Below are positions 9,290-17,224 of a DNA stretch of 36,983 nt, one piece after another (the first letter of the stretch is position 1; each line of letters opens with the position of its first letter). A program made the position numbers and the translations under genes. The notes under the pieces are model-generated. The model made no database searches. It was not told the DNA's origin and was given only the letters and a program-made list of their open reading frames with translations. Origin of the DNA: an uncultured Verrucomicrobiales bacterium (GTDB lineage Bacteria; Verrucomicrobiota; Verrucomicrobiia; Verrucomicrobiales; Akkermansiaceae). The stretch is from positions 1-36,983 of the forward strand of contig CALFSW010000055.1 in NCBI GenBank assembly GCA_937916505.1. The letters run 5' to 3'.

Positions 9290-9780
9290 TCGGCAGAAAC
9301 CTTCCTGCCATCACGCCAGCCCAAAAAGGCCGCCCCAATTCCTGAAAAAACCGCCACCGGAAAGACAAAGAACCACCCCAACACCGGAAAAATAAACATC
9401 AGGCCCAGAACAATTCCTCCCCGCTTCACTCTCAACCATGGTTGGGCTTCATCAGTCGGATTCACGAGACCTTTGCCAATGCGAAGACAAAGCCCCGACG
9501 ATCCACAAAGGCCCAATAAGAAGACAAGAAGAGTCACCAGAATTCCGGAAACCTTCAAAACCGGAGGACCACCGTTGGCCATCACCACCCCCAATGCAAT
9601 CAGGGGGATTCCCAGCGCGAGCCCAATCAAAAGGGACTTCCAGGGCGAACTTCCGTAACGCTCGCAACTTCTCTCCACCAACCCCGGGGTCAAGGCCACC
9701 GCTGCCACCCAATAGGCGACCGTGACGACAAAGAATCCCAAAATCACAAAAGTCCACAAGAGGACATCGGCCATGATCAT
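9286..9780 (-). CDS. Four-helix membrane protein of unknown function
   Basis: A 164-residue integral membrane protein with about four hydrophobic segments (roughly residues 6-31, 48-68, 76-98 and 121-150) and short hydrophilic loops. I do not recognise a family. It is the first gene of the operon with DUF1800 and DUF1501, overlapping the DUF1800 start by 4 bases, so it may be an anchor or partner for them. Two ATG codons (9780 and 9774) are possible; a purine-rich AAGGAAAGG lies about 10 bases upstream of the first. The gene diverges from the sulfatase operon across a 128-bp region. Confidence 0.75.
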   Translation of the reverse strand: MIMADVLLWTFVILGFFVVTVAYWVAAVALTPGLVERSCERYGSSPWKSLLIGLALGIPLIALGVVMANGGPPVLKVSGILVTLLVFLLGLCGSSGLCLRIGKGLVNPTDEAQPWLRVKRGGIVLGLMFIFPVLGWFFVFPVAVFSGIGAAFLGWRDGRKVSAE

Positions 9781-9908
9781 TTCGCTGTTTTCCTTTCCTT
9801 GTTTTGATTCACAGCTGGTTTACGCTAGTTTTTTCAAAAAGGTGACAAGGAAATCACAGATCAATTTCCCCCCTTCCCTCATCCCCCACAATCTGAATAA
9901 TCGTATTC
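9781..9908. promoter_or_regulatory. Divergent promoter region between DUF1800 operon and sulfatase operon
   Basis: This 128-bp region lies between two divergent start codons, so it should carry promoters for both operons. It is AT-rich in its left half (a T-run beside CAAAAAGG near 9830-9842), but I cannot identify convincing -35/-10 pairs. The call rests on gene arrangement only. Confidence 0.4.
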
Positions 9909-11321
9909 ATGTCTCTTTTCAAATCTCTCATTCTTGGTCTCTCTCTCCTTGCCCCTCTTGCGGCCAAGCCAAACATCGTCATCATCCTTGTCGATGACAT
10001 GGGCTACGGAGACCCCGCCTGCTTCAATCCGGAATCCAGGATCGCCACTCCCCATATCGACTCCCTCTCACGGGACGGCATGAAGTTCACCGACGCCCAT
10101 GCGCCCGGCCCGCTCTGCCACATGTCGCGCTACGGGCTCCTCACCGGACGATACCCCTTCCGCACCGATGTCACGAAGTGGCCCAGGCAGCCCCTCATTG
10201 ACGAGGGACAAATGACCATCGCTTCTCTCGCAAAATCCCGGAGCTACACCACCGCCATGGTTGGAAAGTGGCACCTCGGCTTCCGTGAAAACGGTTACGA
10301 CAAGCCTCTCCCCGGCGGGCCGGTCGATTGTGGATTTGATTCCTACTTCGGAATCCGGGCTTCGACTGATATTCCTCCCTACTTTTACATCCGGGACAAC
10401 AAAGCGGTGCAACCACCATCCGGTCATATCGAGGGCGAGTTATCAGAGGACTGGCATCGGATCCAAGGCCGCATGCGGCGAGCCGGAGGGATCTCACCGG
10501 ACATGAACCTGGACGATGTCCTCCCCAAATTTACAGCCGAAGCCGAAAAAATCATCACAAACCACGACCAAGCGAATCCCCTCCTCCTCTACCTTGCCTA
10601 CCCCGCGCCGCACACTCCGTGGCTCCCGTCCGATGAGTTCCTCGGCAAGAGCAAGGTCAGCCTTTACGGAGATTTCGTCATGATGGTCGATGCCCAAATC
10701 GGTCGCATTCTCAAAACCCTCAAATCCACCGAAATGGACAAAGACACCTTGGTCATCTTCACCTCCGACAACGGCCCGTGCTGGTTCGACAAAGACGTCA
10801 AAAAGTTCAACCACGATTCACAAGGGGGACTTCGCGGGATGAAAGGCGATGCCTGGGAAGCCGGCCATCGCATGCCCTTCATCGTCCGCTGGCCCGGGCA
10901 AGTGAAAGCGGGAACCACCAGCAAGCAACTCGTTTGCTTCACTGACTTCCTCGCCACCTTTGCCGAAATCATGGAGACCAAACTCCCCGACCAAGCCGGC
11001 CCCGATAGCTTCAGCTTTCTCCCCTCGCTCAGAGAAGAATCCTCCCCGCGCGACACCTTCGTGATGCGCGCCGGATCGGCTCGCGCCATGATGACCATCC
11101 GCGAGGGCGATTGGAAGCTCCTCACCCAACTCGGTTCAGGCGGATTTTCACAACCCAAACACCTCAAACCGAAACCCGGTGGCCCCACCGGCCAGCTTTA
11201 CCATCTCAGCAAAGACCCCGGCGAAACGACAAACCTCTACCAAAAGCACCCCGAAATCGTCGCCCGCCTCCTCAAGAGACTCGATGAAGTCAAAGCAAGC
11301 CCTCACCGTCACCTCAAATAA
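9909..11321 (+). CDS. Secreted sulfatase with atypical CHMSR active-site motif
   Basis: A 470-residue type I sulfatase, alkaline-phosphatase fold, predicted exported (signal peptide about 1-19, ending LAPLAA). The calcium site begins PNIVIILVDDMGYGD (Asp29, Asp30). The active-site signature reads LCHMSRYGLLTGR (Cys70 to Arg81), where canonical enzymes have C-x-P-S-R: the proline that formylglycine-generating enzymes normally require is methionine. Other catalytic features are intact: GKWHLG (Lys120, His122), PAPHTPW and SDNGP. It may thus be an active sulfatase matured differently, or one with altered activity. It is the first gene of an operon with a sugar-isomerase-like protein (1-bp gap) and a second sulfatase, suggesting breakdown of sulfated polysaccharide. 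The substrate cannot be read from the sequence. Confidence 0.9.
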   Translation: MSLFKSLILGLSLLAPLAAKPNIVIILVDDMGYGDPACFNPESRIATPHIDSLSRDGMKFTDAHAPGPLCHMSRYGLLTGRYPFRTDVTKWPRQPLIDEGQMTIASLAKSRSYTTAMVGKWHLGFRENGYDKPLPGGPVDCGFDSYFGIRASTDIPPYFYIRDNKAVQPPSGHIEGELSEDWHRIQGRMRRAGGISPDMNLDDVLPKFTAEAEKIITNHDQANPLLLYLAYPAPHTPWLPSDEFLGKSKVSLYGDFVMMVDAQIGRILKTLKSTEMDKDTLVIFTSDNGPCWFDKDVKKFNHDSQGGLRGMKGDAWEAGHRMPFIVRWPGQVKAGTTSKQLVCFTDFLATFAEIMETKLPDQAGPDSFSFLPSLREESSPRDTFVMRAGSARAMMTIREGDWKLLTQLGSGGFSQPKHLKPKPGGPTGQLYHLSKDPGETTNLYQKHPEIVARLLKRLDEVKASPHRHLK

Positions 11322-11322
11322 G

Positions 11323-12219
11323 ATGACCCCATCCCGTCGTAACTTCCTCCGTGGTCTCGGAACCTCTGCCGCCCTCGCTTCGACCTCCTTCGCTCAGAAC
11401 ACCCAAGCCATCGCTCGCAAGGGTCGCATCAAACAAGTCATCGCGGCCTGGCCCTTCGCCGTCGGCGCCCAGTGGACCCCTCAAGATCTCATTCGCCACG
11501 CCAGGCAACTCGGCGTCGCAGGCGTCGAACTTTTCGACGCCGATCAACTCCCTCTCCTAAAAGGCACCGGCCTCGTCTGCGCAGCGACCAAGTCCCACTC
11601 CTTCGAGCGCGGCATGAACAACAAGGGGCACCACCCCGAAGTCTTTGCCACCCTCACAAAAGCAATCACGGCCACCGGCGCCGCGGGCTTTCCCAATGTC
11701 ATGACCTTCACCGGACTCCTCGACACCTCAAAAGAAGAAAACGGAAGCATTGTCTCTCGCGAAGAAGGAACCAAGAACTGCATCGAGGGCTTTAAAAAGA
11801 TGGCCGCCCTTGCCGAAAAACACAAGATCACCCTCGTCCTCGAACCGCTCAACTCCCGTGTCGCCGAAGCGATGAAAGGCCACCCCGGCTATCAGGGCGA
11901 TCACATCGATGACTGTGTCGAGATCGTGAAAGCCGTCTCCTCCCCCGGCCTCAAAGTCCTCTTCGACGCCTACCACGTCCAAATCATGGATGGGGATCTC
12001 ATCCGCCGCATCGAACAGTACCACGAATACATCGGCCATGTTCAGATCGCCGGAAACCCCGGTCGCGGCGAGATCGGCGACAATCAGGAAATCAACTACC
12101 GAGGCCTCATGAAGGCGCTCCTCAAAGTCAACTACTCCGGCTACGTCGGACACGAATGGATCCCCACCGGTGACCCGCTCAAAGGTCTCGAAGAAGCCAT
12201 CTCCATCTGCGACATTTAA
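11323..12219 (+). CDS. Tat-exported TIM-barrel protein, hydroxypyruvate isomerase-like
   Basis: A 298-residue protein of the xylose isomerase-like TIM-barrel group, closest to hydroxypyruvate isomerase (Hyi). The start is set at ATG 11323, one base after the sulfatase stop, because it opens with a twin-arginine signal, PSRRNFLRGLGTSAALA. Upstream codons in the frame lie inside the sulfatase gene. The family pattern includes LVLEPLNSR with the metal-binding Glu, DAYHVQIMDGDLIRRIEQ, GHVQIAGNPGRGEIG and the C-terminal GYVGHEWIPTGDP. Family enzymes isomerise or epimerise small sugars and hydroxypyruvate, and many Verrucomicrobiota and Planctomycetota homologues carry Tat signals. It sits between two sulfatases, which suggests a role in processing sugars released from sulfated glycans, but its reaction is unproven. 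Confidence 0.85.
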   Translation: MTPSRRNFLRGLGTSAALASTSFAQNTQAIARKGRIKQVIAAWPFAVGAQWTPQDLIRHARQLGVAGVELFDADQLPLLKGTGLVCAATKSHSFERGMNNKGHHPEVFATLTKAITATGAAGFPNVMTFTGLLDTSKEENGSIVSREEGTKNCIEGFKKMAALAEKHKITLVLEPLNSRVAEAMKGHPGYQGDHIDDCVEIVKAVSSPGLKVLFDAYHVQIMDGDLIRRIEQYHEYIGHVQIAGNPGRGEIGDNQEINYRGLMKALLKVNYSGYVGHEWIPTGDPLKGLEEAISICDI

Positions 12220-12232
12220 AACCCTCCTTCTC

Positions 12233-13762
12233 ATGAAAAAACTCCTTCTCTTCCTCGCGACTTCTCTTGTCGCCCACGCCTCTCCGGTCGACGGTTCCAA
12301 ACCCAACATCATTTTCATCCTCTCCGATGACATGGGTTGGAACGAGCCCGGTTTCAACGGCGGCAACCCCAAGCTCACCCCCCACCTCGACAAGCTTCGC
12401 CAAAGCGGCGTGAGTCTCACGCAATTCTACGTCCACGCCGTCTGCGCTCCCTCACGCGCGGCCTTCCTCACCGGCCGCTACGCTTTCCGCACCTGGAGCG
12501 ATTGGCGCTCCGAGGACTTTGGAAAGCCCAGCTACCTCGCCATGCTCGACATGAAACTGGTCAAAAATCCCGAAGGCGACGAGACCCGCCGCCTCCACGG
12601 ACTCGCCAGCGAGGAACGCACCGTTGCCGAGGTGCTCAAGGAAGCAGGCTACTTCACCTCCATCGCCGGCAAATGGCATTGCGGAGAATGGCTCCCCGGC
12701 CAACTCCCGATGGGCCAGGGCTTCGATCACCAATACGGCCACTACGGCTGGGGCATCGATTACAATAACAAGACCATCCCGCACAACGCCCCCGCTCGTT
12801 TCGCAGTCTACGATTGGCACCGAAATCAAGAGCCACTATTCGAGCCCGGCTACAGCACCGACCTCATTGCCAACGAAGCCGTCCGCGTCATCGCCGACCA
12901 TCGTACCAAGCGAAATGATCAGCCCCTCTTCATGTATGTCGCCTTCAATGCCGTCCACGGACCACTTGAGGAGATCCCCCGCTACGTCGAGGAATACGGC
13001 AAACGCTACGCCGCCCTCAAATGCCTCGACGATGCCGTCGGCCTCATTGTCAATGCCGTCGATCAAAGCGGCTTCGGCGACAACACCCTCCTCATCTTCG
13101 CCAACGACAACGGCGGCCTCCGCGGTGAAATGAATGCCCCCTATCGCGGCACCAAAAACACCAACTATGAAGGCGGCGTCCGCGTTCCTTGTGTCATGCG
13201 ATGGCCTGAAAAAATCAAAGCCAACTCAACCAACGAAGCCCTCATGCACGTCACCGATCTTTACAGCACCTTCGCAACTCTTGCAGGCGCTTCCTTGAAA
13301 CAAGAACGTCCCCTCGATGGAATCAACATGACCAATTCCCTCTTCGGCGACACCGCCAGCCCGCGTAACGAAATCATCTTCGAGGTTTCCGGCAGCGTCC
13401 GCCTCCCCGCCATTCGTAAAGGGAAATACAAACTCGTTGGCAAAGAACTCTACGACCTCGAAGTCGATATCTCCGAGAAAACCGACATCGCAGCAAAGCA
13501 CCCCGACATCGTCAAGGAACTCACCGAACGCGTCACCGCCGCTGGAAAGGAACGTCCTCCTCTCACCGGGATGGACCGGCTCATGTCCCCCGCCCTCCCT
13601 TGGGTCTACGGCCAGCAGGAAAACGAAAGCGCCCCGGCTTGGATTAAAGAAGAAGTCCAAAAGATCCGCGACACCCAACCCAAGGAATGGGCCCCCGGCA
13701 CCACCCCGTGGCCGCAGGCTCCCAAGGACGGAAAAATCATCTACACCGGCGACGGACGCTAA
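12233..13762 (+). CDS. Secreted sulfatase with canonical CAPSR motif
   Basis: A 509-residue type I sulfatase. The start at ATG 12233 gives a clean signal peptide (MKKLLLFLATSLVAHA); an earlier in-frame ATG lies inside the preceding gene. Motifs in order are PNIIFILSDDMGW (Asp32, Asp33), VCAPSRAAFLTGR (formylglycine site Cys71, Pro73, Arg75), GKWHCG (Lys147, His149), NAVHGP and NDNGG. It resembles arylsulfatase B-like enzymes acting on carbohydrate sulfates. It therefore needs a formylglycine-generating or radical SAM maturase, not present in this window. Gene gaps are 13 bp upstream and 1 bp downstream, so it belongs to the same operon as the first sulfatase. The two sulfatases are not close copies, so they probably cut different linkages or substrates. 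Confidence 0.94.
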   Translation: MKKLLLFLATSLVAHASPVDGSKPNIIFILSDDMGWNEPGFNGGNPKLTPHLDKLRQSGVSLTQFYVHAVCAPSRAAFLTGRYAFRTWSDWRSEDFGKPSYLAMLDMKLVKNPEGDETRRLHGLASEERTVAEVLKEAGYFTSIAGKWHCGEWLPGQLPMGQGFDHQYGHYGWGIDYNNKTIPHNAPARFAVYDWHRNQEPLFEPGYSTDLIANEAVRVIADHRTKRNDQPLFMYVAFNAVHGPLEEIPRYVEEYGKRYAALKCLDDAVGLIVNAVDQSGFGDNTLLIFANDNGGLRGEMNAPYRGTKNTNYEGGVRVPCVMRWPEKIKANSTNEALMHVTDLYSTFATLAGASLKQERPLDGINMTNSLFGDTASPRNEIIFEVSGSVRLPAIRKGKYKLVGKELYDLEVDISEKTDIAAKHPDIVKELTERVTAAGKERPPLTGMDRLMSPALPWVYGQQENESAPAWIKEEVQKIRDTQPKEWAPGTTPWPQAPKDGKIIYTGDGR

Positions 13763-13763
13763 G

Positions 13764-14390
13764 GTGACAACAGCAAGGATCAGAACCTGGATCACAGTCG
13801 GACTTTTAACTGCCTCAAGTATTCTGATCCTCGCCTTGAATCAGGCCTTGAGATGGTCTGATCCATTTCAAGGCTTTCTCAATGGACTCCTATCCTCGGT
13901 CAAAGTCATCCCATTCCTCATAGGGGGCGCGGTAGCTTGGCTCCTACTTGTAGCCGGTCTGGTGAACCGGCTGAAGCATCCCTTGCTGCGGTGGCTTCTT
14001 ATCTCTCTTCCGCTGCTTATTGGAGCTGCGTGGATTGTCCATGATCAGCCAAACTCCCGGGAGCAATTTTTCCGAATCACGGGAGAAAAATTACCAGAGA
14101 ACATCCCAAGCTACCAATCCCGGCATCAAGACGGTTTGCTGGCCGCACCCCGGCATACTTTTTCTTTCCGTTGCACTCCTGACGAGACGACCCGTTTCAT
14201 CAAAGAATTAGGCTGGGAAGGCCCCTATCCATTCGTTAGCCCAAAACCTTCGATGACCGGGCATGATATCGACATGGACTCTTGGGTCGGGCCTTCGGTC
14301 TACGCTATTCCATCCAAAGGAGGATGGAATTTTGAATTAGTGACTGATCAGGACCGGGAGCGAGTTTTCATCGTCCTAAGTTCGAATTAA
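13764..14390 (+). CDS. Membrane protein of unknown function at the end of the sulfatase operon
   Basis: Starting at GTG 13764, one base after the sulfatase stop, this gives 208 residues. Three hydrophobic segments (about 9-27, 43-67 and 72-92) are followed by a soluble domain of about 115 residues (from HDQPNSREQFF) with no motif I recognise. An upstream part of the same frame, from 13437, overlaps the sulfatase in another frame and has serine/proline-rich low-complexity content typical of a shadow, so it is excluded. The gene converges on rapA with a 6-bp gap. Its link to sulfatase function is position only. Confidence 0.65.
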   Translation: MTTARIRTWITVGLLTASSILILALNQALRWSDPFQGFLNGLLSSVKVIPFLIGGAVAWLLLVAGLVNRLKHPLLRWLLISLPLLIGAAWIVHDQPNSREQFFRITGEKLPENIPSYQSRHQDGLLAAPRHTFSFRCTPDETTRFIKELGWEGPYPFVSPKPSMTGHDIDMDSWVGPSVYAIPSKGGWNFELVTDQDRERVFIVLSSN

Positions 14391-14396
14391 GAAAAA

Positions 14397-17075
14397 CTAC
14401 GGCGCAGGCACCTTGTAGATGAGACGCAAGCTATCAAGCCGAAGGCGTGCCGAGGTCAGCGCATCTTTGAGAGCCTCCCGGTGATCATCGAGAGCGCCAA
14501 CCTCGGAATCGTCAATCAGAGGATTGACCTGGGCGAGATCAAGCAAACGTTCCTTCTCAGCCCCCATCACCTTCTCCATCTGAGCCATGGATTTCTTGAT
14601 CGTGGAAACCCTTCGTTGATCGGCGAGAGTTGCCAAGGCCCTGAGCATGGTGGGGATCATTTCGCCGGTGACTTTGGACTGGTCGAGGATCTTGCGGTGA
14701 CTGCCACGACGAAGGACGGCCTTCATCAGTGAGGGATCGGAAGTGAGATCCTTGGCCTGATAATCGACGGCCACCCGGATTGGGACAGCGGGAAGGTAGT
14801 GGTCGGTTTGCAGAGAGGCAGGTGCGATGCATTCGACAATATAGTAAGCCTCCAAGATAACGGACTTTGGCCCCGGGGCTTCCCACACGCCGAAAGCGCT
14901 GTTTCCCGCTTCGCCGGAAAGAAGAAGATCAATGGAATTCCGCACCATGGGATGATCAGCGGTCATGAGTCCAATCTCCTCGCGACTCAGGGCTCGCTCG
15001 CGGTCAAAGGTCACACTCATCCCTCCCTCGGGGAGGTCGGGAAAGGCATCGGTGATGACGTTGCCGGGCTGGAGAAGATAAGCACGGGGATCGAGTTCTT
15101 CGACGGTGAGACCAAAATGATCGAAGAGCCGTGTCACCCAGTCTTCAAACTCGCGATTGCCGTCCCATGAATCGATGAGCTCAAGCGTTTCCTCGATATC
15201 CCCTCCCCCTTGCGAAGTCAGAGCCAGAAGACGATCCGGGCCACGTTCCATTTGAGCCTCGGTTTCCGCACGGAGTTTTTGGGACTCCCTGATGAAGTCC
15301 GGGAGCGTATCGGCTTTAATTTGCTGAAGACGCTTGACGAGAATTTGGGCACCTTGAAGGTTCTTTTCGAAAGCATTCAAACCTTCCTGATACCAGCGGG
15401 CGTATCTTTCGCCGGGGTCGCCTTTCACAAAGGGAACATGAATATGGATGGTCTCCTTCTGGCCAATACGGTCAAGTCGGCCGATCCGCTGCTCGAGAAG
15501 TTCGGGATTTTCGGGGAGATCAAAGAGGATGAGATGATGGGCGAACTGGAAGTTCCGGCCTTCGCTCCCGATCTCCGAGCAGATGAGAAGTTGCGCGCCA
15601 TGCTCCTCGGAAAAATAGGCGGCATTGCGGTCCCGTTGCAGCAAGTTGAGTTCCTCATGGAATTGCGCAATTTTCATATCCACCCGATCCAACAGCGCTT
15701 CGGTGAGATCTTCCACCAAATCGAGGGTCTTACCGATGAGGAGAATTTTATCCGAAGGATGCTGCTTTAAGAATACGACGAGCCATTCCACCTTCGCGAC
15801 AAAAGGATCCTCCCCTTCGAGTTCGACAAGATGCGCTTTCCGTTCGGGAAAGCCACTGAGTTTTTTCCGGGTATTGCGGAACATGACGCGACCGGTCCCG
15901 AAAGAATCGAGGAGATCCCGGATGACCTGGTCGCTCGACCCGGGGAGCCCGGCCAGCCCGGCAGCGATGCGTGGTGAACGGTCGGCAAACTGGGAAGCCT
16001 CGGGGGGTTCACCTTCGCCAATCACATCGATGGCATCCGCGACCTTTTCATAATAGTTCGACTCGGCCAAAAATTCCTCTAGGTCATTGTAGCGATGGGG
16101 ATCGAGGAGCTGCAGGCGGGCGAAGTGCCCCTCGGCGCCAAGTTGCTGGGGTGTTGCGGTCAGGAGCAGAACGGAAGGCGTTTCCGAAGCGAGCGCCTGG
16201 ACCAATTCATAACCTTCGCTCGGTTCCTCCGGAGTCCATTCGAGGTGATGGGCTTCATCCACAATCAAAAGATCCCAGCCGGCTTCAATCACCTGGGGAA
16301 GCCTTTCGGGATGATCCAATAGAAAATCCTGCGAACAAAGAATGAGTTGATTCTCCAGGAAAGGATTTCCCTCCGTGATCGAGCGGCACCGTGCCTCATC
16401 GAAGATCGCGAAAAGCAGATTGAATCGGCGAAGAAGTTCAACGAACCATTGGTGCACCAGCGTTTCCGGCAAAAGGATTAGAACCCGATCCGCCCGCCCG
16501 GTGAGGTGGAGGCGATGAAGGATCAGGCAGGCTTCGATTGTTTTCCCAAGGCCCACCTCATCTGCCAGGAGAACGCGCGGAGCGACGCGCGAACAGACTT
16601 CGCGGACGATCGCGATCTGATGCGGGATTAAGTCGATTCGTCCCCCCAGAAAGCCCCGGACGGGAGACTGACGAATTTGGGAAGAGCGGAAGAGGGACTC
16701 GATGCGTAGATTGAAGGTGCGCAGGTCATCCACCTGCCCCCCGAGCAGCCGGTCATCGGGCTTGGAAAAGCTAATGGAGTCGTCGAGTTCCGCTTCGGAG
16801 AAAGACCGGTCACTCTCGTGATAAGTGAGGAGTCCTTCGTCCTCGGTGATTTTTTCCACCGTGATTTTTTCGCCGGTATGAATGAGGACTGCGTCCCCGA
16901 CCTTAAAACGAACCCGGATGATGGGTGCCGATGCGACCGCGAAGATCCGTTTCTCAGCCGCAGCCGTAAAGAGAATGGTGGCTTTCCCCGATTCTGCTTC
17001 AAGAAGGACTCCCAACCCGAGTTCCGGTTCACTTGTGCTAACCCACCGTTGGCCGGGGGTAAAATCGCCTCTCAT
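14397..17075 (-). CDS. rapA: RNA polymerase-associated ATPase RapA (SNF2 family)
   Basis: An Snf2/Swi2-type ATPase that in E. coli binds RNA polymerase and promotes its recycling. The N-terminus (FTPGQRWVSTSEPELGLG) matches the RapA start, so I place the start at ATG 17075 (892 residues); a TTG at 17126 and an ATG at 17087 are alternatives. Tudor-like N-terminal domains are followed by the ATPase: LLADEVGLGKTIEA (Walker A near 171-183), VDEAHHLEW (near 272-280) and LLTATPQQLG. The helicase C lobe has SEIGSEGRNFQFA and LEQRIGRLDRIGQ. The C-terminal RapA-specific domain ends RLRLDSLRLIYKVPAP, like E. coli RapA. It is about 75 residues shorter than the 968-residue E. coli protein, mainly between the two ATPase lobes. 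RapA is best known from gammaproteobacteria, which raises the possibility of transfer. It diverges from the kinase/phosphatase gene. Confidence 0.93.
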   Translation of the reverse strand: MRGDFTPGQRWVSTSEPELGLGVLLEAESGKATILFTAAAEKRIFAVASAPIIRVRFKVGDAVLIHTGEKITVEKITEDEGLLTYHESDRSFSEAELDDSISFSKPDDRLLGGQVDDLRTFNLRIESLFRSSQIRQSPVRGFLGGRIDLIPHQIAIVREVCSRVAPRVLLADEVGLGKTIEACLILHRLHLTGRADRVLILLPETLVHQWFVELLRRFNLLFAIFDEARCRSITEGNPFLENQLILCSQDFLLDHPERLPQVIEAGWDLLIVDEAHHLEWTPEEPSEGYELVQALASETPSVLLLTATPQQLGAEGHFARLQLLDPHRYNDLEEFLAESNYYEKVADAIDVIGEGEPPEASQFADRSPRIAAGLAGLPGSSDQVIRDLLDSFGTGRVMFRNTRKKLSGFPERKAHLVELEGEDPFVAKVEWLVVFLKQHPSDKILLIGKTLDLVEDLTEALLDRVDMKIAQFHEELNLLQRDRNAAYFSEEHGAQLLICSEIGSEGRNFQFAHHLILFDLPENPELLEQRIGRLDRIGQKETIHIHVPFVKGDPGERYARWYQEGLNAFEKNLQGAQILVKRLQQIKADTLPDFIRESQKLRAETEAQMERGPDRLLALTSQGGGDIEETLELIDSWDGNREFEDWVTRLFDHFGLTVEELDPRAYLLQPGNVITDAFPDLPEGGMSVTFDRERALSREEIGLMTADHPMVRNSIDLLLSGEAGNSAFGVWEAPGPKSVILEAYYIVECIAPASLQTDHYLPAVPIRVAVDYQAKDLTSDPSLMKAVLRRGSHRKILDQSKVTGEMIPTMLRALATLADQRRVSTIKKSMAQMEKVMGAEKERLLDLAQVNPLIDDSEVGALDDHREALKDALTSARLRLDSLRLIYKVPAP

Positions 17076-17224
17076 TGGGACGACCATAGCCTGATTGCAG
17101 AAGTAGGGAACTGCGAATGAGGGCAACCTGCAATCAGGGGCACCCTGCCGAGCTTAATTCGAAGGCCATCGACTGTTATTCACTTGGCGATCGGGTGGCG
17201 TGGACTAGCCTTAATCCAAGTCGT
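17076..17224. promoter_or_regulatory. Divergent intergenic region between rapA and the kinase-PP2C gene
   Basis: About 150 bp separate the two chosen start codons, enough for two promoters. I see no clear sigma-70 boxes and no strong Shine-Dalgarno site before 17225. The call depends on the start choices for both genes. Confidence 0.35.

Noticed and set aside
11728-12420. A 230-codon minus-strand frame spanning the isomerase and sulfatase junction
   Set aside because: It lies opposite two genes with clear family motifs and reads as Asp/Val/Gly-rich shadow sequence.
13437-13763. N-terminal extension of the membrane protein gene into the second sulfatase
   Set aside because: The extension is Ser/Pro/Lys-rich low-complexity sequence in another frame of the sulfatase; a GTG at 13764 gives a sensible start one base after the sulfatase stop.
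17117-17224. Longer start for the kinase-PP2C protein at ATG 17117
   Set aside because: It adds 36 residues without domain similarity and leaves only about 40 bp to the rapA start, too little for two promoters; kept as an alternative only.
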